Positions 16,692 to 26,083 of a stretch of 64,000 nucleotides of DNA are shown here, one piece after another. The notes under the pieces are model-generated. The model saw nothing but the letters and a program-made list of their open reading frames with translations, did no database searches and had not been told where the DNA came from. A program made the position numbers and the translations under genes. Source of the stretch: Streptomyces sp. NBC_00654 (GTDB lineage: Bacteria; Actinomycetota; Actinomycetes; Streptomycetales; Streptomycetaceae); assembly GCF_026341775.1 (NCBI RefSeq), contig NZ_JAPEOB010000002.1, positions 930,001-994,000 on the forward strand, in the 5' to 3' direction. Numbering within the stretch: the first letter of the stretch is position 1; every line of letters starts with the position of its first letter.

Positions 16692-17777
16692 ATGACCGAG
16701 GTACTGCTCACGGTAGGCACCCGCAAGGGACTCTTCATCGGCCGCAGGCGCGGCGGGACCTGGGAGTTCGGCGATCCGCACTTCCACGCCCAGGCGATCT
16801 ACTCGGTCGGCGTCGACACCCGCGGGCCGTCTCCCCGGATCCTGGTCGGCGGCGACAGTTCGCACTGGGGCCCGTCCGTGTTCCACTCCGACGACCTCGG
16901 CGCCACCTGGGTCGAGCCCCGGCGGCCCGCGGTCAAGTTCCCCACGTTCACCGGGGCGTCCCTGGAGCGGGTGTGGCAGTTGCAGCCGGCCGGCCCCGAG
17001 GCTCCCGGCGTGGTCTACGCGGGGACCGAGCCGGCGGCGTTGTTCCGGTCCGAGGACCGCGGCGAGAGCTTCGCGCTCGTCCGTCCGCTGTGGGAGCACC
17101 CGACCCGCTCGAAGTGGGTGCCCGGCGGTGGCGGCGAAGGGCTGCACACCATCCTGACCGACCCGCGGGACCCGCGGGCGGTGACCGTCGCGGTCTCCAC
17201 CGCCGGGGTGTTCCGGACCAAGGACGGCGGGGAGAGCTGGGCCCCGTCCAACAAGGGCGTCTCGGCGGTCTTCCTGCCCGACCCGGACCCGGAATTCGGC
17301 CAGTGCGTCCACAAGGTCACCCGGGACGCCGCCGATCCCGACCGGCTCTACCTCCAGAACCACTGGGGCGTGTTCCGCAGCGACGACTCCGGGGACCACT
17401 GGACCGACATCGGCGGGGGACTGCCGTCCGACTTCGGTTTCGCCGCCGCCGCGCACCCGCACCGCGGCGAGACGGCGTACATCTTCCCGATCAACGCCGA
17501 TGCCGACCGTGTCCCCGCCGAGCACCGCTGCCGGGTCTTCCGCACGAGCGACGCGGGACGGACCTGGGAACCGCTGTCGACGGGCCTGCCCGAGGGGGCG
17601 CACTACGGCACGGTGCTGCGCGACGCGCTCTGCACGGACGACGCGGAGCCCGCCGGCGTCTACTTCGGCAATCGCAACGGCGAGTTGTACGCGAGCGCGG
17701 ACGACGGGGACAGCTGGCGGCAGCTCGCGTCCCATCTGCCCGATGTGCTGTGCGTACGGGCGGTGGTGCTCGCCTGA
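16692..17777 (+). CDS. BNR-repeat/sialidase-like beta-propeller protein
   Basis: A 361-residue cytoplasmic propeller without signal peptide. Asp-box (BNR) motifs S-x-D-x-G-x-T/S-W recur: HSDDLGATWVEP, RSEDRGESFALV, RTKDGGESWAPS, RSDDSGDHWTDI, RTSDAGRTWEPL and ASADDGDSWRQL, one per blade. It lacks the Arg triad of true sialidases, so hydrolase activity is doubtful; related Streptomyces proteins are annotated as WD40/YVTN/BNR-like proteins of unknown role. ATG at 16692 with GGGAGG about 12 nt upstream; a GTG at 16689 is equally near. Confidence 0.82.
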   Translation: MTEVLLTVGTRKGLFIGRRRGGTWEFGDPHFHAQAIYSVGVDTRGPSPRILVGGDSSHWGPSVFHSDDLGATWVEPRRPAVKFPTFTGASLERVWQLQPAGPEAPGVVYAGTEPAALFRSEDRGESFALVRPLWEHPTRSKWVPGGGGEGLHTILTDPRDPRAVTVAVSTAGVFRTKDGGESWAPSNKGVSAVFLPDPDPEFGQCVHKVTRDAADPDRLYLQNHWGVFRSDDSGDHWTDIGGGLPSDFGFAAAAHPHRGETAYIFPINADADRVPAEHRCRVFRTSDAGRTWEPLSTGLPEGAHYGTVLRDALCTDDAEPAGVYFGNRNGELYASADDGDSWRQLASHLPDVLCVRAVVLA

Positions 17778-17784
17778 CCGGCAG

Positions 17785-17815
17785 TTGATCGGAGTGGTCG
17801 TATCACCAGTAGAGT
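17785..17815 (+). promoter_or_regulatory. Putative promoter of ung, leaderless
   Basis: TTGATC (17785-17790) and TAGAGT (17810-17815) with a 19-nt spacer; the -10 ends 7 nt before the GTG at 17823, so the transcript would begin at or next to the start codon. Confidence 0.5.
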
Positions 17816-17822
17816 GCGGCTC

Positions 17823-18500
17823 GTGGCAGCACGACCGTTGAAAGAAATCGTAGAGCCGGGGTGGGCGCAGGCCCTCGAACCCGTGGCCGACCGCATCGCC
17901 GCGATGGGCGACTTCCTCCGCACCGAGATCGCCGCGGGGCGCACCTACCTGCCCGCCGGGGCACATGTACTGCGGGCGTTCCAGCAGCCGTTCGACGAGG
18001 TGCGGGTCCTCGTCGTCGGTCAGGACCCGTATCCGACCCCGGGTCATGCGATCGGGCTGAGTTTCGCCGTGGCACCCGAGGTCCGTCCGTTGCCCGGCAG
18101 CCTGGAGAACATCTTCCGGGAGCTGCACGCGGACCTGGGCCTTCCGCGGCCGTCCAACGGCGATCTCACACCCTGGACCGAACAGGGGGTGCTGTTGCTC
18201 AACAGGGCGTTGACGACGGCGCCACGACGGCCGGCCGCGCATCGCGGCAAGGGCTGGGAAGAGGTCACCGAGCAGGCCATCCGGGCGCTGGTGGCACGTG
18301 GCACGCCGCTGGTGTCGGTCCTGTGGGGGCGTGACGCCCGCAATCTGCGGCCCCAGTTGGGCAATTTCCCGGCCATCGAGTCCTCGCACCCCTCCCCCAT
18401 GTCGGCGGACCGCGGGTTCTTCGGCTCACGCCCCTTCAGCCGGGTCAACGAACTGCTGGAGCGCCAGGGCGCGCAGCCGGTCGACTGGCGGCTGCCGTGA
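17823..18500 (+). CDS. ung: Uracil-DNA glycosylase
   Basis: Family 1 UNG that removes uracil from DNA as the first step of base excision repair. Counting from the GTG at 17823, GQDPY is at 66-70 with the water-activating Asp68, the uracil-binding LLLNRALTT at 125-133, and the DNA-intercalation loop HPSPMS at 189-194 with His189. All catalytic residues are present. Length is 225, normal for the family. The GTG at 17814 would overlap the -10 box, so I prefer 17823 and a leaderless message. The downstream sugar kinase overlaps its stop as GTGA. Confidence 0.96.
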   Translation: MAARPLKEIVEPGWAQALEPVADRIAAMGDFLRTEIAAGRTYLPAGAHVLRAFQQPFDEVRVLVVGQDPYPTPGHAIGLSFAVAPEVRPLPGSLENIFRELHADLGLPRPSNGDLTPWTEQGVLLLNRALTTAPRRPAAHRGKGWEEVTEQAIRALVARGTPLVSVLWGRDARNLRPQLGNFPAIESSHPSPMSADRGFFGSRPFSRVNELLERQGAQPVDWRLP

Positions 18501-19660
18501 CGGACGCGCCGTCGCGCGGCACGGCAGCCGGCACGGATACGGCAACGGCGTCCGGGACTTCGGGAGCGCCGGCCGTCGGCCCGTACGTCCTCGGTGTGGA
18601 CTCGGGTGGATCCGGGCTGCGCGTGGCGCTCGGGACGCCCGGCTCACCGGGCCCGCTCGCAACCCTCGTCTGCGCCGAGCCGGTGCGGACGGGGCCGGCG
18701 GGCATCGACGCCGCCCATCTGCTGGAACAACTGCTGCCCGCCGTACGGACGCTGCTGGAGCGGCCGGAGGCCGGACAGGGCGCCGGGCGGAGCGCCGGCC
18801 CGGCCCCCGGGGGAGCCCGGGAGCGGATCGCCGCCGTGGCCGTCGGGGCTGCCGGGATGGCGACGCTCGGCGATCAGCTGCGCGCGGAGCTGCCCGCGGC
18901 GCTCGCGGAGGCGCTGGGCGTGCGCCGGCTGGCCCTGGCGGCCGACGCGGTGACCGCGTACGCGGGCGCTGTGGGCCAGCGGCCGGGAGCGGTCGTCGCC
19001 GGCGGAACGGGCCTGATCGCGCTCGGCACGGACCTGACGACCTGGCGCAGGGCCGATGGCTGGGGACATCTTCTGGGTGACACCGGCGGCGGCGCGTGGA
19101 TCGGCCGTGCCGGTCTCGACGCGGCGATGCGCGCCCATGACGGACGACGCGGGGGGTCCGCCGCGCTGCTCGCCCGGCTCACCGCCGTGTTCGGCCCTGC
19201 GACGGGACTGCCGGGTCTGCTCTACCCGCGGACCGACCGCCCCGCGCTGCTCGCGTCGTTCGCCCCCGAGGTGGCGGCGTGCGCCGGTGATGACCCGGTC
19301 GCCGCGGACATCCTGCGCCGGGCCGCCGGCCATATCGCCGAGGCGGCGGCCGCGGTGTGCCCCGGGGCGGCTTCCGGCGGAGGCCCCGACGACGGGCCCG
19401 GCTGCGAAGTGGCCCTGACCGGGGGCCTGTTCCGGATGGGCGACGCCCTTCTCGTACCACTGCGCGAGGAGCTGGCCCGGCAGGTGCCACAGGCTCTCGT
19501 GGTCCCCGCGTCGGGTGATCCGCTGGACGGTGCGCTGGGGATCGCGCGGGCGCTGGCGGAAGGCGGTCTGCGACTGCCGCTCCATCCGACGCTGCTGTGC
19601 GTACCGGGGTCCGCGCCCCCGCTCGTACGGGATTCCCCGCCCGTGGCGGAGCGCCCCTGA
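18497..19660 (+). CDS. BadF/BadG-type ATPase, probable N-acetylglucosamine kinase
   Basis: ASKHA-superfamily kinase of 387 residues that probably phosphorylates N-acetylglucosamine or a similar amino sugar. Phosphate-1 motif: [16 protein letters not shown]; sugar/phosphate-2: [16 protein letters not shown] followed by [29 protein letters not shown]; adenosine region: [12 protein letters not shown]. The first 35 residues are a Thr/Ala-rich tail. GTG at 18497 overlaps the ung stop by 4 bp, so translation is coupled although the functions are unrelated. The sugar specificity is from family knowledge and not proven by sequence. Confidence 0.85.
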   Translation: MTDAPSRGTAAGTDTATASGTSGAPAVGPYVLGVDSGGSGLRVALGTPGSPGPLATLVCAEPVRTGPAGIDAAHLLEQLLPAVRTLLERPEAGQGAGRSAGPAPGGARERIAAVAVGAAGMATLGDQLRAELPAALAEALGVRRLALAADAVTAYAGAVGQRPGAVVAGGTGLIALGTDLTTWRRADGWGHLLGDTGGGAWIGRAGLDAAMRAHDGRRGGSAALLARLTAVFGPATGLPGLLYPRTDRPALLASFAPEVAACAGDDPVAADILRRAAGHIAEAAAAVCPGAASGGGPDDGPGCEVALTGGLFRMGDALLVPLREELARQVPQALVVPASGDPLDGALGIARALAEGGLRLPLHPTLLCVPGSAPPLVRDSPPVAERP

Positions 19661-19812
19661 CGCCCCCGCGCACACCGGCGCCCGGCGGCGCGCCGCTGTC
19701 CGAAACCGGACCGACAGAGCAGGGCAGTTGCCCGGTACATCACTCATCAGACATAAGCGGACAGATAACGCCTGACTGGACCCTCCCCGAACAGAGGAGC
19801 ATCCAAAACCAG

Positions 19813-19818
19813 TAGCAT
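19813..19818 (+). promoter_or_regulatory. -10-like box before CbiX-like gene
   Basis: TAGCAT ends 8 nt before the ATG at 19827, with no ribosome site between. Confidence 0.35.
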
Positions 19819-19826
19819 GCGGCGCC

Positions 19827-20750
19827 ATGAGCACCCCCACTGGGCCCGCTTCCGGCCTGCCTGTACGAATGCCGCGACCTCGCCAGTCCGGACGGCACCG
19901 CCGCCCGGAGCCCGTGGTCGCGCCCGAGGGCGCTGCCGCGCTCGTTCTCGCCGTTCCCGGTACCCCCTCCTCGGCCACGCGCAGTCTGGCCGAAGAGGTG
20001 ATCAGCATCGCCCGTTCCGAGCTTCCCGGTCTCAACGCGCAGATCGGCTACCTCGACGGCGACGACGCCGAGTACCCCACCTTGACCACCGTTCTCACCC
20101 ACGCCGCCGCCGAGCGCGTCGCGCGCTACGAGCAGGCCAGGGCCGTGGGCCGCGAGGTCGCCGAGCCCTCGGGCCCGCCCGCCGTCGTGGTGCCGCTGCT
20201 CGCGGGGCCGGACAGCGCCCTGATCCGGCGCATACGGCAGGCGGTCATGGACAGCGGTACCCCGGTCGAGCTGACCGATGTGCTGGGCCCGCACCCGCTG
20301 CTCGCCGAGGCGCTGCACGTACGGCTTTCGGAGGCCGGGCTGGCGCGCGCCGACCGCGCGAGGCTGTTCACCGTGGCGACCGCCGCCGACGGCATCGTGC
20401 TGGCCACGGTGGGCGGCGACGAGGCCGTGCGGGCGGCCGGAATCACCGGAATGCTCCTCGCCGCCCGCCTCGCGGTGCCGGTGATGGCCGCCGCCCTCGA
20501 CGTGGAGGGTTCGGTGGCGTCGGTCGCGGAGCAGCTGCAGAGTTCCGGTTCGGCGCAGCTCGCGCTGGCGCCGTACCTGGTGGGCCCCGAGGTCGACCCG
20601 GGCCTGCTGGACGCGGCGGCGAAGGAGGCCGGCTGCGCGGTCGCCGCGCCGCTGGGCGCGTACCCGGCGATCGGCAAGCTCGTGCTGTCGCTGTACGCCA
20701 CGACGCTGGGGATCACTCCTGCCACGCCGCAGGGCGCGCCGGCGCACTGA
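19827..20750 (+). CDS. CbiX/SirB-like chelatase family protein, metal residues absent
   Basis: A 307-residue protein of two similar halves, the arrangement of bacterial sirohydrochlorin chelatases. Half one starts ALVLAVPGTPSSATRSLAEE, half two RLFTVATAADGIVLATVGGDE; VVVPLLAGPDSALIRRI and LAPYLVGPEVDPGLLDAA occupy the second metal-loop positions. In active enzymes the first segment reads AHGSRDP-like with a catalytic His and the later loop contains a second His; here Pro and Asp/Ser stand there, so chelatase activity is doubtful. No siroheme or cobalamin gene is adjacent. The start is inferred from ATG plus an upstream -10-like box. Confidence 0.75.
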   Translation: MSTPTGPASGLPVRMPRPRQSGRHRRPEPVVAPEGAAALVLAVPGTPSSATRSLAEEVISIARSELPGLNAQIGYLDGDDAEYPTLTTVLTHAAAERVARYEQARAVGREVAEPSGPPAVVVPLLAGPDSALIRRIRQAVMDSGTPVELTDVLGPHPLLAEALHVRLSEAGLARADRARLFTVATAADGIVLATVGGDEAVRAAGITGMLLAARLAVPVMAAALDVEGSVASVAEQLQSSGSAQLALAPYLVGPEVDPGLLDAAAKEAGCAVAAPLGAYPAIGKLVLSLYATTLGITPATPQGAPAH

Positions 20751-20795
20751 TCCGGCCATCTCCGGGCTTCTCCGGGGCTTCTCCGGGCGAGGAAA

Positions 20796-20837
20796 GCGGT
20801 GGGGCGCGGACCGGATGACCGGTCCGCGCCCCGCCGC
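20796..20837. terminator. Strong bidirectional hairpin terminator
   Basis: A 19-bp stem with one G-U pair, GCGGTGGGGCGCGGACCGG pairing with its complement, and a 4-nt ATGA loop, centred between the convergent CbiX-like and lactonase genes. Confidence 0.8.
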
Positions 20838-20888
20838 TCGTACCGCGCCCCGGCCCCGGCCCGGGGTGCGAGGGGTACGGGTGCCGGA

Positions 20889-21956
20889 TCAGGCGAAGAC
20901 GACGCAGGAGGCCGCAGGGGCCTCGATGGAGCCCGCGAACCGCGGGACTCCGGTCTCCGCGTCCACGCCGAACCAGCTCACGTCCCCGGAGTGCTCGTTG
21001 GCCGCGTACAGCCACTGGCCCGTGGGGTCGAGGGTGAGATCGCGCGGCCAGCGGCCACCGCAGCTCACGGTCGCGGCCAGGGCCGCGCTCCCGCCCGTCT
21101 CGTCGAGGGTCACGACCGAGATGCTGTCGTGCCCGCGGTTGGCGGTCCACAGGAACCGTCCGTCGTGCGAGACCACCACTTCGGACGGGTAGGTACGCAC
21201 CGTGTCGTCCGAGGACGGACGCTCGGGCAGGACCGCGATCTCACCGGCCGGTTCGAGGACCCCGGCGGCCGCGTCCCAGCGGCACACCGTGACGGTCGGC
21301 TCCAGCTCGTTGAGCACATAGGCGTGGGCGCCCCCGGGGTGGAAGGCCATATGACGCGGCCCGGTGCCCGGCCGCAGCGCCGTCTCACCGTGCAGGCTCA
21401 GGGCCCCGGTCCCGGGATCCAGGGCGCAGACGCGTACGGAGTCGGTGCCGAGGTCCACACTGAGCACCCACGCGCCCGAGGGGTCGGCGAGCACCTGGTG
21501 GGCGTGCGGGGCCGTCTGACGGCGGGCGTCCGGACCGCTGCCCTCGTGCTGGAGCACAAAGGCCGCCTCCCCGAGCGACCCGTCGGCCCGCACCGGCAGC
21601 GCGGTGACACTGCCCGAGCCGTAGTTGGCGGTGACCAGGTGACCGCCGGCGAGCGCGAGGTGGGTGGGAGCCTCACCGTTCACCGCCCGGATCCCGCCGA
21701 GAAGCCGCGGTACGCCGCCGCTGATGTCCAGGGCGGCAGCCGTGCCCCGGGTCGTCTCACCGACCGCGTACAGGGCGGTACCGCCCGGCCCCGGGCCCAG
21801 CCCGACGGCGAGGAACGACGGGTCCGGCACGACGTCCGTGGACCCGAGAACGCTGAGTGCGCCGGTGTCGCGGTCCACGGCGACGGCGGTGATGCCCGGC
21901 CCGCCGTTCGAGGTGAACGACCCTATGAATGCCCGCCCGGCGCTGTCGCCGCCCAT
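20889..21956 (-). CDS. Lactonase family protein (YbhE/Pgl-type seven-bladed propeller)
   Basis: About 355 residues of the 6-phosphogluconolactonase PF10282 family. Blades are visible as repeated aromatic-rich segments, e.g. GRAFIGSFTSNGGPGITAVAVDRDTG, THLALAGGHLVTANYGSGSVTALPV, PHAHQVLADPSGAWVLSVDLGTDSVRV (as two overlapping motifs), RHMAFHPGGAHAYVLNELEPTVTV and PSEVVVSHDGRFLWTANRGHDSISV. No signal peptide. ATG at 21956 follows AAGGGG. It would hydrolyse a sugar lactone, but many members are only annotated by similarity. The 221-bp gap upstream holds only low-complexity AGTGG-type sequence. Confidence 0.85.
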   Translation of the reverse strand: MGGDSAGRAFIGSFTSNGGPGITAVAVDRDTGALSVLGSTDVVPDPSFLAVGLGPGPGGTALYAVGETTRGTAAALDISGGVPRLLGGIRAVNGEAPTHLALAGGHLVTANYGSGSVTALPVRADGSLGEAAFVLQHEGSGPDARRQTAPHAHQVLADPSGAWVLSVDLGTDSVRVCALDPGTGALSLHGETALRPGTGPRHMAFHPGGAHAYVLNELEPTVTVCRWDAAAGVLEPAGEIAVLPERPSSDDTVRTYPSEVVVSHDGRFLWTANRGHDSISVVTLDETGGSAALAATVSCGGRWPRDLTLDPTGQWLYAANEHSGDVSWFGVDAETGVPRFAGSIEAPAASCVVFA

Positions 21957-22177
21957 CGCGCTACCCCTTTTCACCGTTCGTCGCGATCTTCACGGCCGAC
22001 GGTAGCAGGCAGCGCCCGGCCCCGGTCCGGACCAATCCGGTGCCGAACCGAGGGACGCCGGCTCTCCGGCCCACGCCACCGCTCCCGTACCCCGTTCGCG
22101 CTCGCGGTCAGAGGTTGGTCAGGGGCAAGAGGCAGCGGACAGGAGCAGTGGCAGTGGCAGTGGGAGTGGGAGCAGGG

Positions 22178-23689
22178 TCAGGCGGGGACGAGCGGCGCCC
22201 GGGGTGAGCTGCGCAGCGGTGCGGCGAGATCCGCCAGCGCACTCTCCAGCGCGTGCAGATGTACGAGCGCGGCCTCGGCCCCCGGGTGGTGGTGCGGCGC
22301 CTGGAGGGGTACGGCCGACCGGTCCGTGCGGGGCTGTCCGGACGGCGCCAGGGCCAGCACGGCGGCCTCCACCCGGTGGCAGGCGGCGGTGAGGCGCGCG
22401 TCGTGGGAGGCGTCCGGGTCGGCGGCCACGGAAGCGAGGCCGCGCACCTCGCGGGCGCACGCGTCGAGCAGGTCCAGGACCTGGCGGGCGCGGACCTTGC
22501 GGGCGCGCAGGGGGCTGAGGGGGTGGACGAGCGGGGCGAGGGAGAGCCTGGCCCGGCCCAGCAGCAGCTCCAGTTCGGCGGCGAGCGGTGCCGGGTCGGC
22601 GTGCTGGTCACCGGCCAGCCGCATCGCCGCCGCACCGGTGCAGCGGTGCACGCAGTTCAGGGCCCGCTGTATCCAGGCCTCGGTGGTGGCATGCGTGGTG
22701 ACGGGCAGGATCAGCGCGACCCCGAGGGCCGCACCGAGTGCCCCGGCGGCGGTCTCCTCGAAGCGGAGCCACAGCAGCCCGGGGTTCAGGACACCGAGGA
22801 GTCCGTAGAGCAGTCCGGCCATGACGGTGACGAAGAAGGTCATCCAGCTGTACGAGGGGGCCGCCGTGTAGAAGATCCCGAAGACGCAGACGGCGACGAG
22901 GGCGGTGGTGGGCGCGGGTGCCCCGTGCAGCGGTACGGCGACGAGCAGCCCGACGCCGATGCCCGCGACGGTCCCGATGACCCGGCGGAAGCCCCGGACC
23001 AGCGTCTCGCCGCGCGAGGCGGTGTTGACGAAGATCCACCAGGCGGTGCCGACCGCCCAGTACCAGCGGTCCGGGGAGAGCAGCAGCCCCACCACGAGCG
23101 CGATCCCGCAGGCCGCGGTGGCCTGGAGGGCCTGCCGGGTGGTGGGCCTGGCGAGGCCGCGCCCGGTGAGAGGCGCGGGCTGGGCGGGCGGCGGGGTGCG
23201 GCGCTCGACGCACCAGAGGCCGAACCGGACCGCGCAGGAAGCCGCGACGGCCAGCGCCACCGCTCCGTACAGCTCGGGCAGCTGGCCCGGGACGGCGTGC
23301 AGGAACTGGGTGCTGAAGAACATCATGAAGCCGAAGATGCCCAGGGCGTGGCCGCGTGGGCCCCAGCGGCGCGCGTACACCCCGGCGAAGACGACGGCCA
23401 GCCAGCAGCCGGCCCGCAGCAGGGGCTGCCCGTGCAGGGTGCTCGCCAGGGCGAGGACCGGGAAGCCGGCCACGGGCAGCAGCAGGGTGGTGACCGCCTG
23501 CCCGCGGACGGTGGGGTCACCGACCGTGAACAGCGCCAGGAGTGCGGCGAGACCTCCGGTGATGGAGGCGGTGAGGGACAGGCCGGCCAGTTCGGCCGCG
23601 GCCACGGCCAGGCCGATGCCGAGCACGGCGCGCAGGGAGACCCGCAGTCGCACAAGCCCCGGATCCGGGGCCACGAACATCCTCTTCAC
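22178..23689 (-). CDS. FUSC family membrane transporter
   Basis: A 503-residue membrane protein related to aromatic acid exporter/fusaric acid resistance proteins. Two bundles of hydrophobic helices are separated by a basic loop: first from LRAVLGIGLAVAAAELAGLSL through VALAVAASCAVRFGLW, second from ALQATAACGIALVVGLLL through AGALGAALGVALILPV, with FVNTASRGETLVRGFRRVIGTVAG as the FUSC signature. The cytoplasmic tail from about residue 340 is helical. It likely exports small aromatic compounds. GTG at 23689 is the best start. Divergent from an AsnC-type regulator, which is its probable controller. Confidence 0.85.
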   Translation of the reverse strand: MKRMFVAPDPGLVRLRVSLRAVLGIGLAVAAAELAGLSLTASITGGLAALLALFTVGDPTVRGQAVTTLLLPVAGFPVLALASTLHGQPLLRAGCWLAVVFAGVYARRWGPRGHALGIFGFMMFFSTQFLHAVPGQLPELYGAVALAVAASCAVRFGLWCVERRTPPPAQPAPLTGRGLARPTTRQALQATAACGIALVVGLLLSPDRWYWAVGTAWWIFVNTASRGETLVRGFRRVIGTVAGIGVGLLVAVPLHGAPAPTTALVAVCVFGIFYTAAPSYSWMTFFVTVMAGLLYGLLGVLNPGLLWLRFEETAAGALGAALGVALILPVTTHATTEAWIQRALNCVHRCTGAAAMRLAGDQHADPAPLAAELELLLGRARLSLAPLVHPLSPLRARKVRARQVLDLLDACAREVRGLASVAADPDASHDARLTAACHRVEAAVLALAPSGQPRTDRSAVPLQAPHHHPGAEAALVHLHALESALADLAAPLRSSPRAPLVPA

Positions 23690-23908
23690 GACGGTCGGAC
23701 CGCCCCCTTCGCCTGGTGAACACCCTCTTGTGCATGGCAAAGGCGCCGCGGAACCGGAAGCGGCTTCGTCGCCGTCCGGCGCTGCGCGGCGCCATCTATC
23801 GGCAAAGGAAAGCACTTGTCGGGACAGTGGCCCAAATCGACCGGTTAGCACTGTGCCATTGGTACAGTCAGGACTGGTATCGATCAACCAGGAAGAAGCC
23901 AACGGACC
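23690..23908. promoter_or_regulatory. Divergent FUSC / AsnC regulatory region
   Basis: 219 bp without a supported ORF. A short dyad CAGTC-AG-GACTG (23865-23876) lies 33 bp before the AsnC start, inside TACAGTCAGGACTGGTA, and is a possible binding site of the regulator. Confidence 0.35.
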
Positions 23909-24391
23909 ATGGCAGTGGACGCCCTCGACACCCGCATCCTGCGGCTGCTCATCGAGCAGCCACGTACCAGCGTGCGTGAGTACGCGCGCGTCCTCGGGGT
24001 GGCCCGCGGCACTCTGCAGGCCCGGCTCGACCGGCTGGAACGGGACGGAGTGATCACGGGCACCGGCCCGGCCCTCTCCCCGGCGGCGCTCGGCCACCCG
24101 GTCCTGGCCTTCGTCCATCTGGAGGTCACCCAGGGGCATCTGGACGATGTGGGGGACGCGCTCGCCGCCGTCCCCGAGATCATCGAAGCGTTCTCCACCA
24201 CCGGGGGCGGGGATCTGCTGACCCGGGTCGTGGCCCGGGACAACGGGCACCTGGAGGATGTGATCCAGCAGCTGATCCAGCTGCCCGGGGTGGTCCGGAC
24301 ACGGACCGATGTGGCGCTGCGCGAGCGGGTGGCGCACCGGGTGCTGCCGCTGGTGGAAGCGGTGGGGCGGGCGGCCGCGACCGCCGGCTGA
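23909..24391 (+). CDS. Lrp/AsnC family transcriptional regulator
   Basis: 160 residues. N-terminal HTH: DALDTRILRLLIEQPRTSVREYARVLGVARGTLQARLDRLERDGVI-type arrangement (residues 4-48), then the AsnC ligand domain with strands AFVHLEVTQGHLDDV, IIEAFSTTGGGDLLTRVVARD and GVVRTRTDVALRE. Members form octamers and sense amino acids or related metabolites. AGGAAG lies 14 nt before the ATG at 23909. Divergent from the FUSC transporter gene, which it probably controls together with itself. Confidence 0.92.
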   Translation: MAVDALDTRILRLLIEQPRTSVREYARVLGVARGTLQARLDRLERDGVITGTGPALSPAALGHPVLAFVHLEVTQGHLDDVGDALAAVPEIIEAFSTTGGGDLLTRVVARDNGHLEDVIQQLIQLPGVVRTRTDVALRERVAHRVLPLVEAVGRAAATAG

Positions 24392-24631
24392 CCGGAGGTC
24401 GCGGACCGCCGGCACCGCCCGGTCCGGGGCCGCACCGTCCACGATCTGCCGATCCGTCATCTCCCGGCCACGCCTGAGGACGGCCGGAGCGGCCGACGGG
24501 GCATTCGCGGTCCTACGGACCGATATCCTGACCGGGTCGCGCGTCCCACCCCTGTCCCGCTCCCGAAGAGTGCGAAGAGGGGCGGGTCCCACGACAGTCG
24601 GAGCGGGCCACAATTCGAGATTGGTGTACAG

Positions 24632-26047
24632 GTGCTGGTAGCTGGTCGGTACCGGTTGGTATCCCCCATCGGTCGTGGCGGCATGGGCGAGGTATGGCGT
24701 GCCACGGACGAGGTGCTGGGCCGGGCCGTGGCCGTGAAGCTGCTGCTGGGAGACCACGCGGACGCCTCGTCGACGGCCCGCTTCCGCATGGAGGCGCAGA
24801 CCGCCGCCCGGCTGAGCCACCCTCACCTGGTCGCCGTGTTCGACTTCGGCGCGTGGGAGGACCGCTTCTATCTGGTGATGGAGCTGGTCGAGGGCCGGAG
24901 CCTGAGCGACGTACTCGCCACACAGGAGACCGTCCATCCAGAGCAGGTGGCCCTGATCGCGGGTCAGGCAGCCGCGGGGCTGGCCGCCGCACACCGTCAG
25001 GGCATCGTCCACCGGGACATCAAGCCCGGCAACCTGATGCTGGACGCGGAGGGGTCGGTGAAGATCGGCGACTTCGGGATAGCCCAGTTCGTCGACGACC
25101 CCTCCACCGCGTTGACGACGGCCGGTCACATCGTGGGCACCAGCCTCTACTTGGCGCCGGAACGCGCGCTGGGCCGCACGGCCGACTCCGCCTCCGACAT
25201 GTACTCCCTCGGCTGCGTCATCTACCAACTCCTGCTGGGGCAGCCGCCGTTCCGCTCCGACACCGCGACCGCGACGCTCTACCAGCACGTCGACACGGCG
25301 CCGGTGCCGCTCAGACAGCGGGGCGTGGACATCTCCGCCGCGTTCGACTCGTTCCTGCTGGGGCTGCTCGCGAAGCAGCCCGAGGACCGGCCTAGCGCCC
25401 AGCAGGTCTCCGACTGGTTCCGCACCGACGCCTGGCGCGGCCGCCCGGAGCCCCTGCCGATGCAGACACCGCTCGCCCCGCGGGCGTCCCGGCCCGCCCC
25501 GGCCGCGCCGCCGCGGGCGGCTCCGGTCACCCCGGCCGCCCCTGCGGGCCCCGGGACGTACCGGCTCCCGCAGCCCACGGGCAGAAGACGCAGCACCTCG
25601 AACAGAGCCGCTCCCGCCCGTCGGCGCAGCGCGCGTGAGGCGATCAAGCGGCGTCCCCGGGTGGCGAGCGCCATCGCGGGAACGGCGACGTTCCTGGCCG
25701 CGGTGTATCTGGGGATGATCCTGTTCTCACCGGACTCCAGCTCGGCCGGCACACCTGACTCCGGGCCCGCTTCCGGCCCGGCCCCGACGGCGGGCACCGA
25801 CGCACCGGCACGGGGCGACGCGGACGGCGACCGCTCCACCGGGAGCGGTCCGGCGCAGAACCAGCAGAGCCAGCAGAACCAGCCTCCGCAGAACCAGGCC
25901 CCGCAGGACGCGTCGGCCGGGGGCGGCGAACAGCCGCAGGACGGCGGGCAGCAGCAGGACGGCGGGCAGCAGGGCCAGGGCCACGGGAAGCGGCAGGGCG
26001 ACCGGGACAACGGGCACGACGGGGACGAGGAGGACCAGGAGGACTGA
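24632..26047 (+). CDS. Transmembrane Ser/Thr protein kinase
   Basis: A PknB-like kinase of 471 residues. Gly loop IGRGGMGEVW (13-22), Lys36 in VAVKLL, HRDIKPGN (127-134, Asp129), DFG (147-149), GTSLYLAPERAL, and DMYSLGCVIYQLL; the domain ends near residue 265. A Pro/Ala-rich juxtamembrane stretch leads to a single transmembrane helix at about 344-365 and a short outside tail that is Gly/Ser/Thr then Gln/Asn/Pro-rich and ends in acidic/His residues. There is no PASTA or other sensor domain, so the external signal is unclear. GTG at 24632; no good ribosome site. The 240 bp upstream hold no ORF I can support. Confidence 0.93.
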   Translation: MLVAGRYRLVSPIGRGGMGEVWRATDEVLGRAVAVKLLLGDHADASSTARFRMEAQTAARLSHPHLVAVFDFGAWEDRFYLVMELVEGRSLSDVLATQETVHPEQVALIAGQAAAGLAAAHRQGIVHRDIKPGNLMLDAEGSVKIGDFGIAQFVDDPSTALTTAGHIVGTSLYLAPERALGRTADSASDMYSLGCVIYQLLLGQPPFRSDTATATLYQHVDTAPVPLRQRGVDISAAFDSFLLGLLAKQPEDRPSAQQVSDWFRTDAWRGRPEPLPMQTPLAPRASRPAPAAPPRAAPVTPAAPAGPGTYRLPQPTGRRRSTSNRAAPARRRSAREAIKRRPRVASAIAGTATFLAAVYLGMILFSPDSSSAGTPDSGPASGPAPTAGTDAPARGDADGDRSTGSGPAQNQQSQQNQPPQNQAPQDASAGGGEQPQDGGQQQDGGQQGQGHGKRQGDRDNGHDGDEEDQED

Positions 26048-26083
26048 AGCTCGGCGCGCGCCGCACGGCGTACGGCCGGCCGC

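Noticed and set aside
16692..17777. True sialidase
   Set aside because: Asp-box repeats are present but the Arg triad and Tyr/Glu catalytic pair of sialidases are not visible, and there is no signal peptide.
23716..23979. 87-codon plus-strand frame overlapping the AsnC start
   Set aside because: Basic low-complexity product, overlaps the divergent promoter region and the real regulator start.
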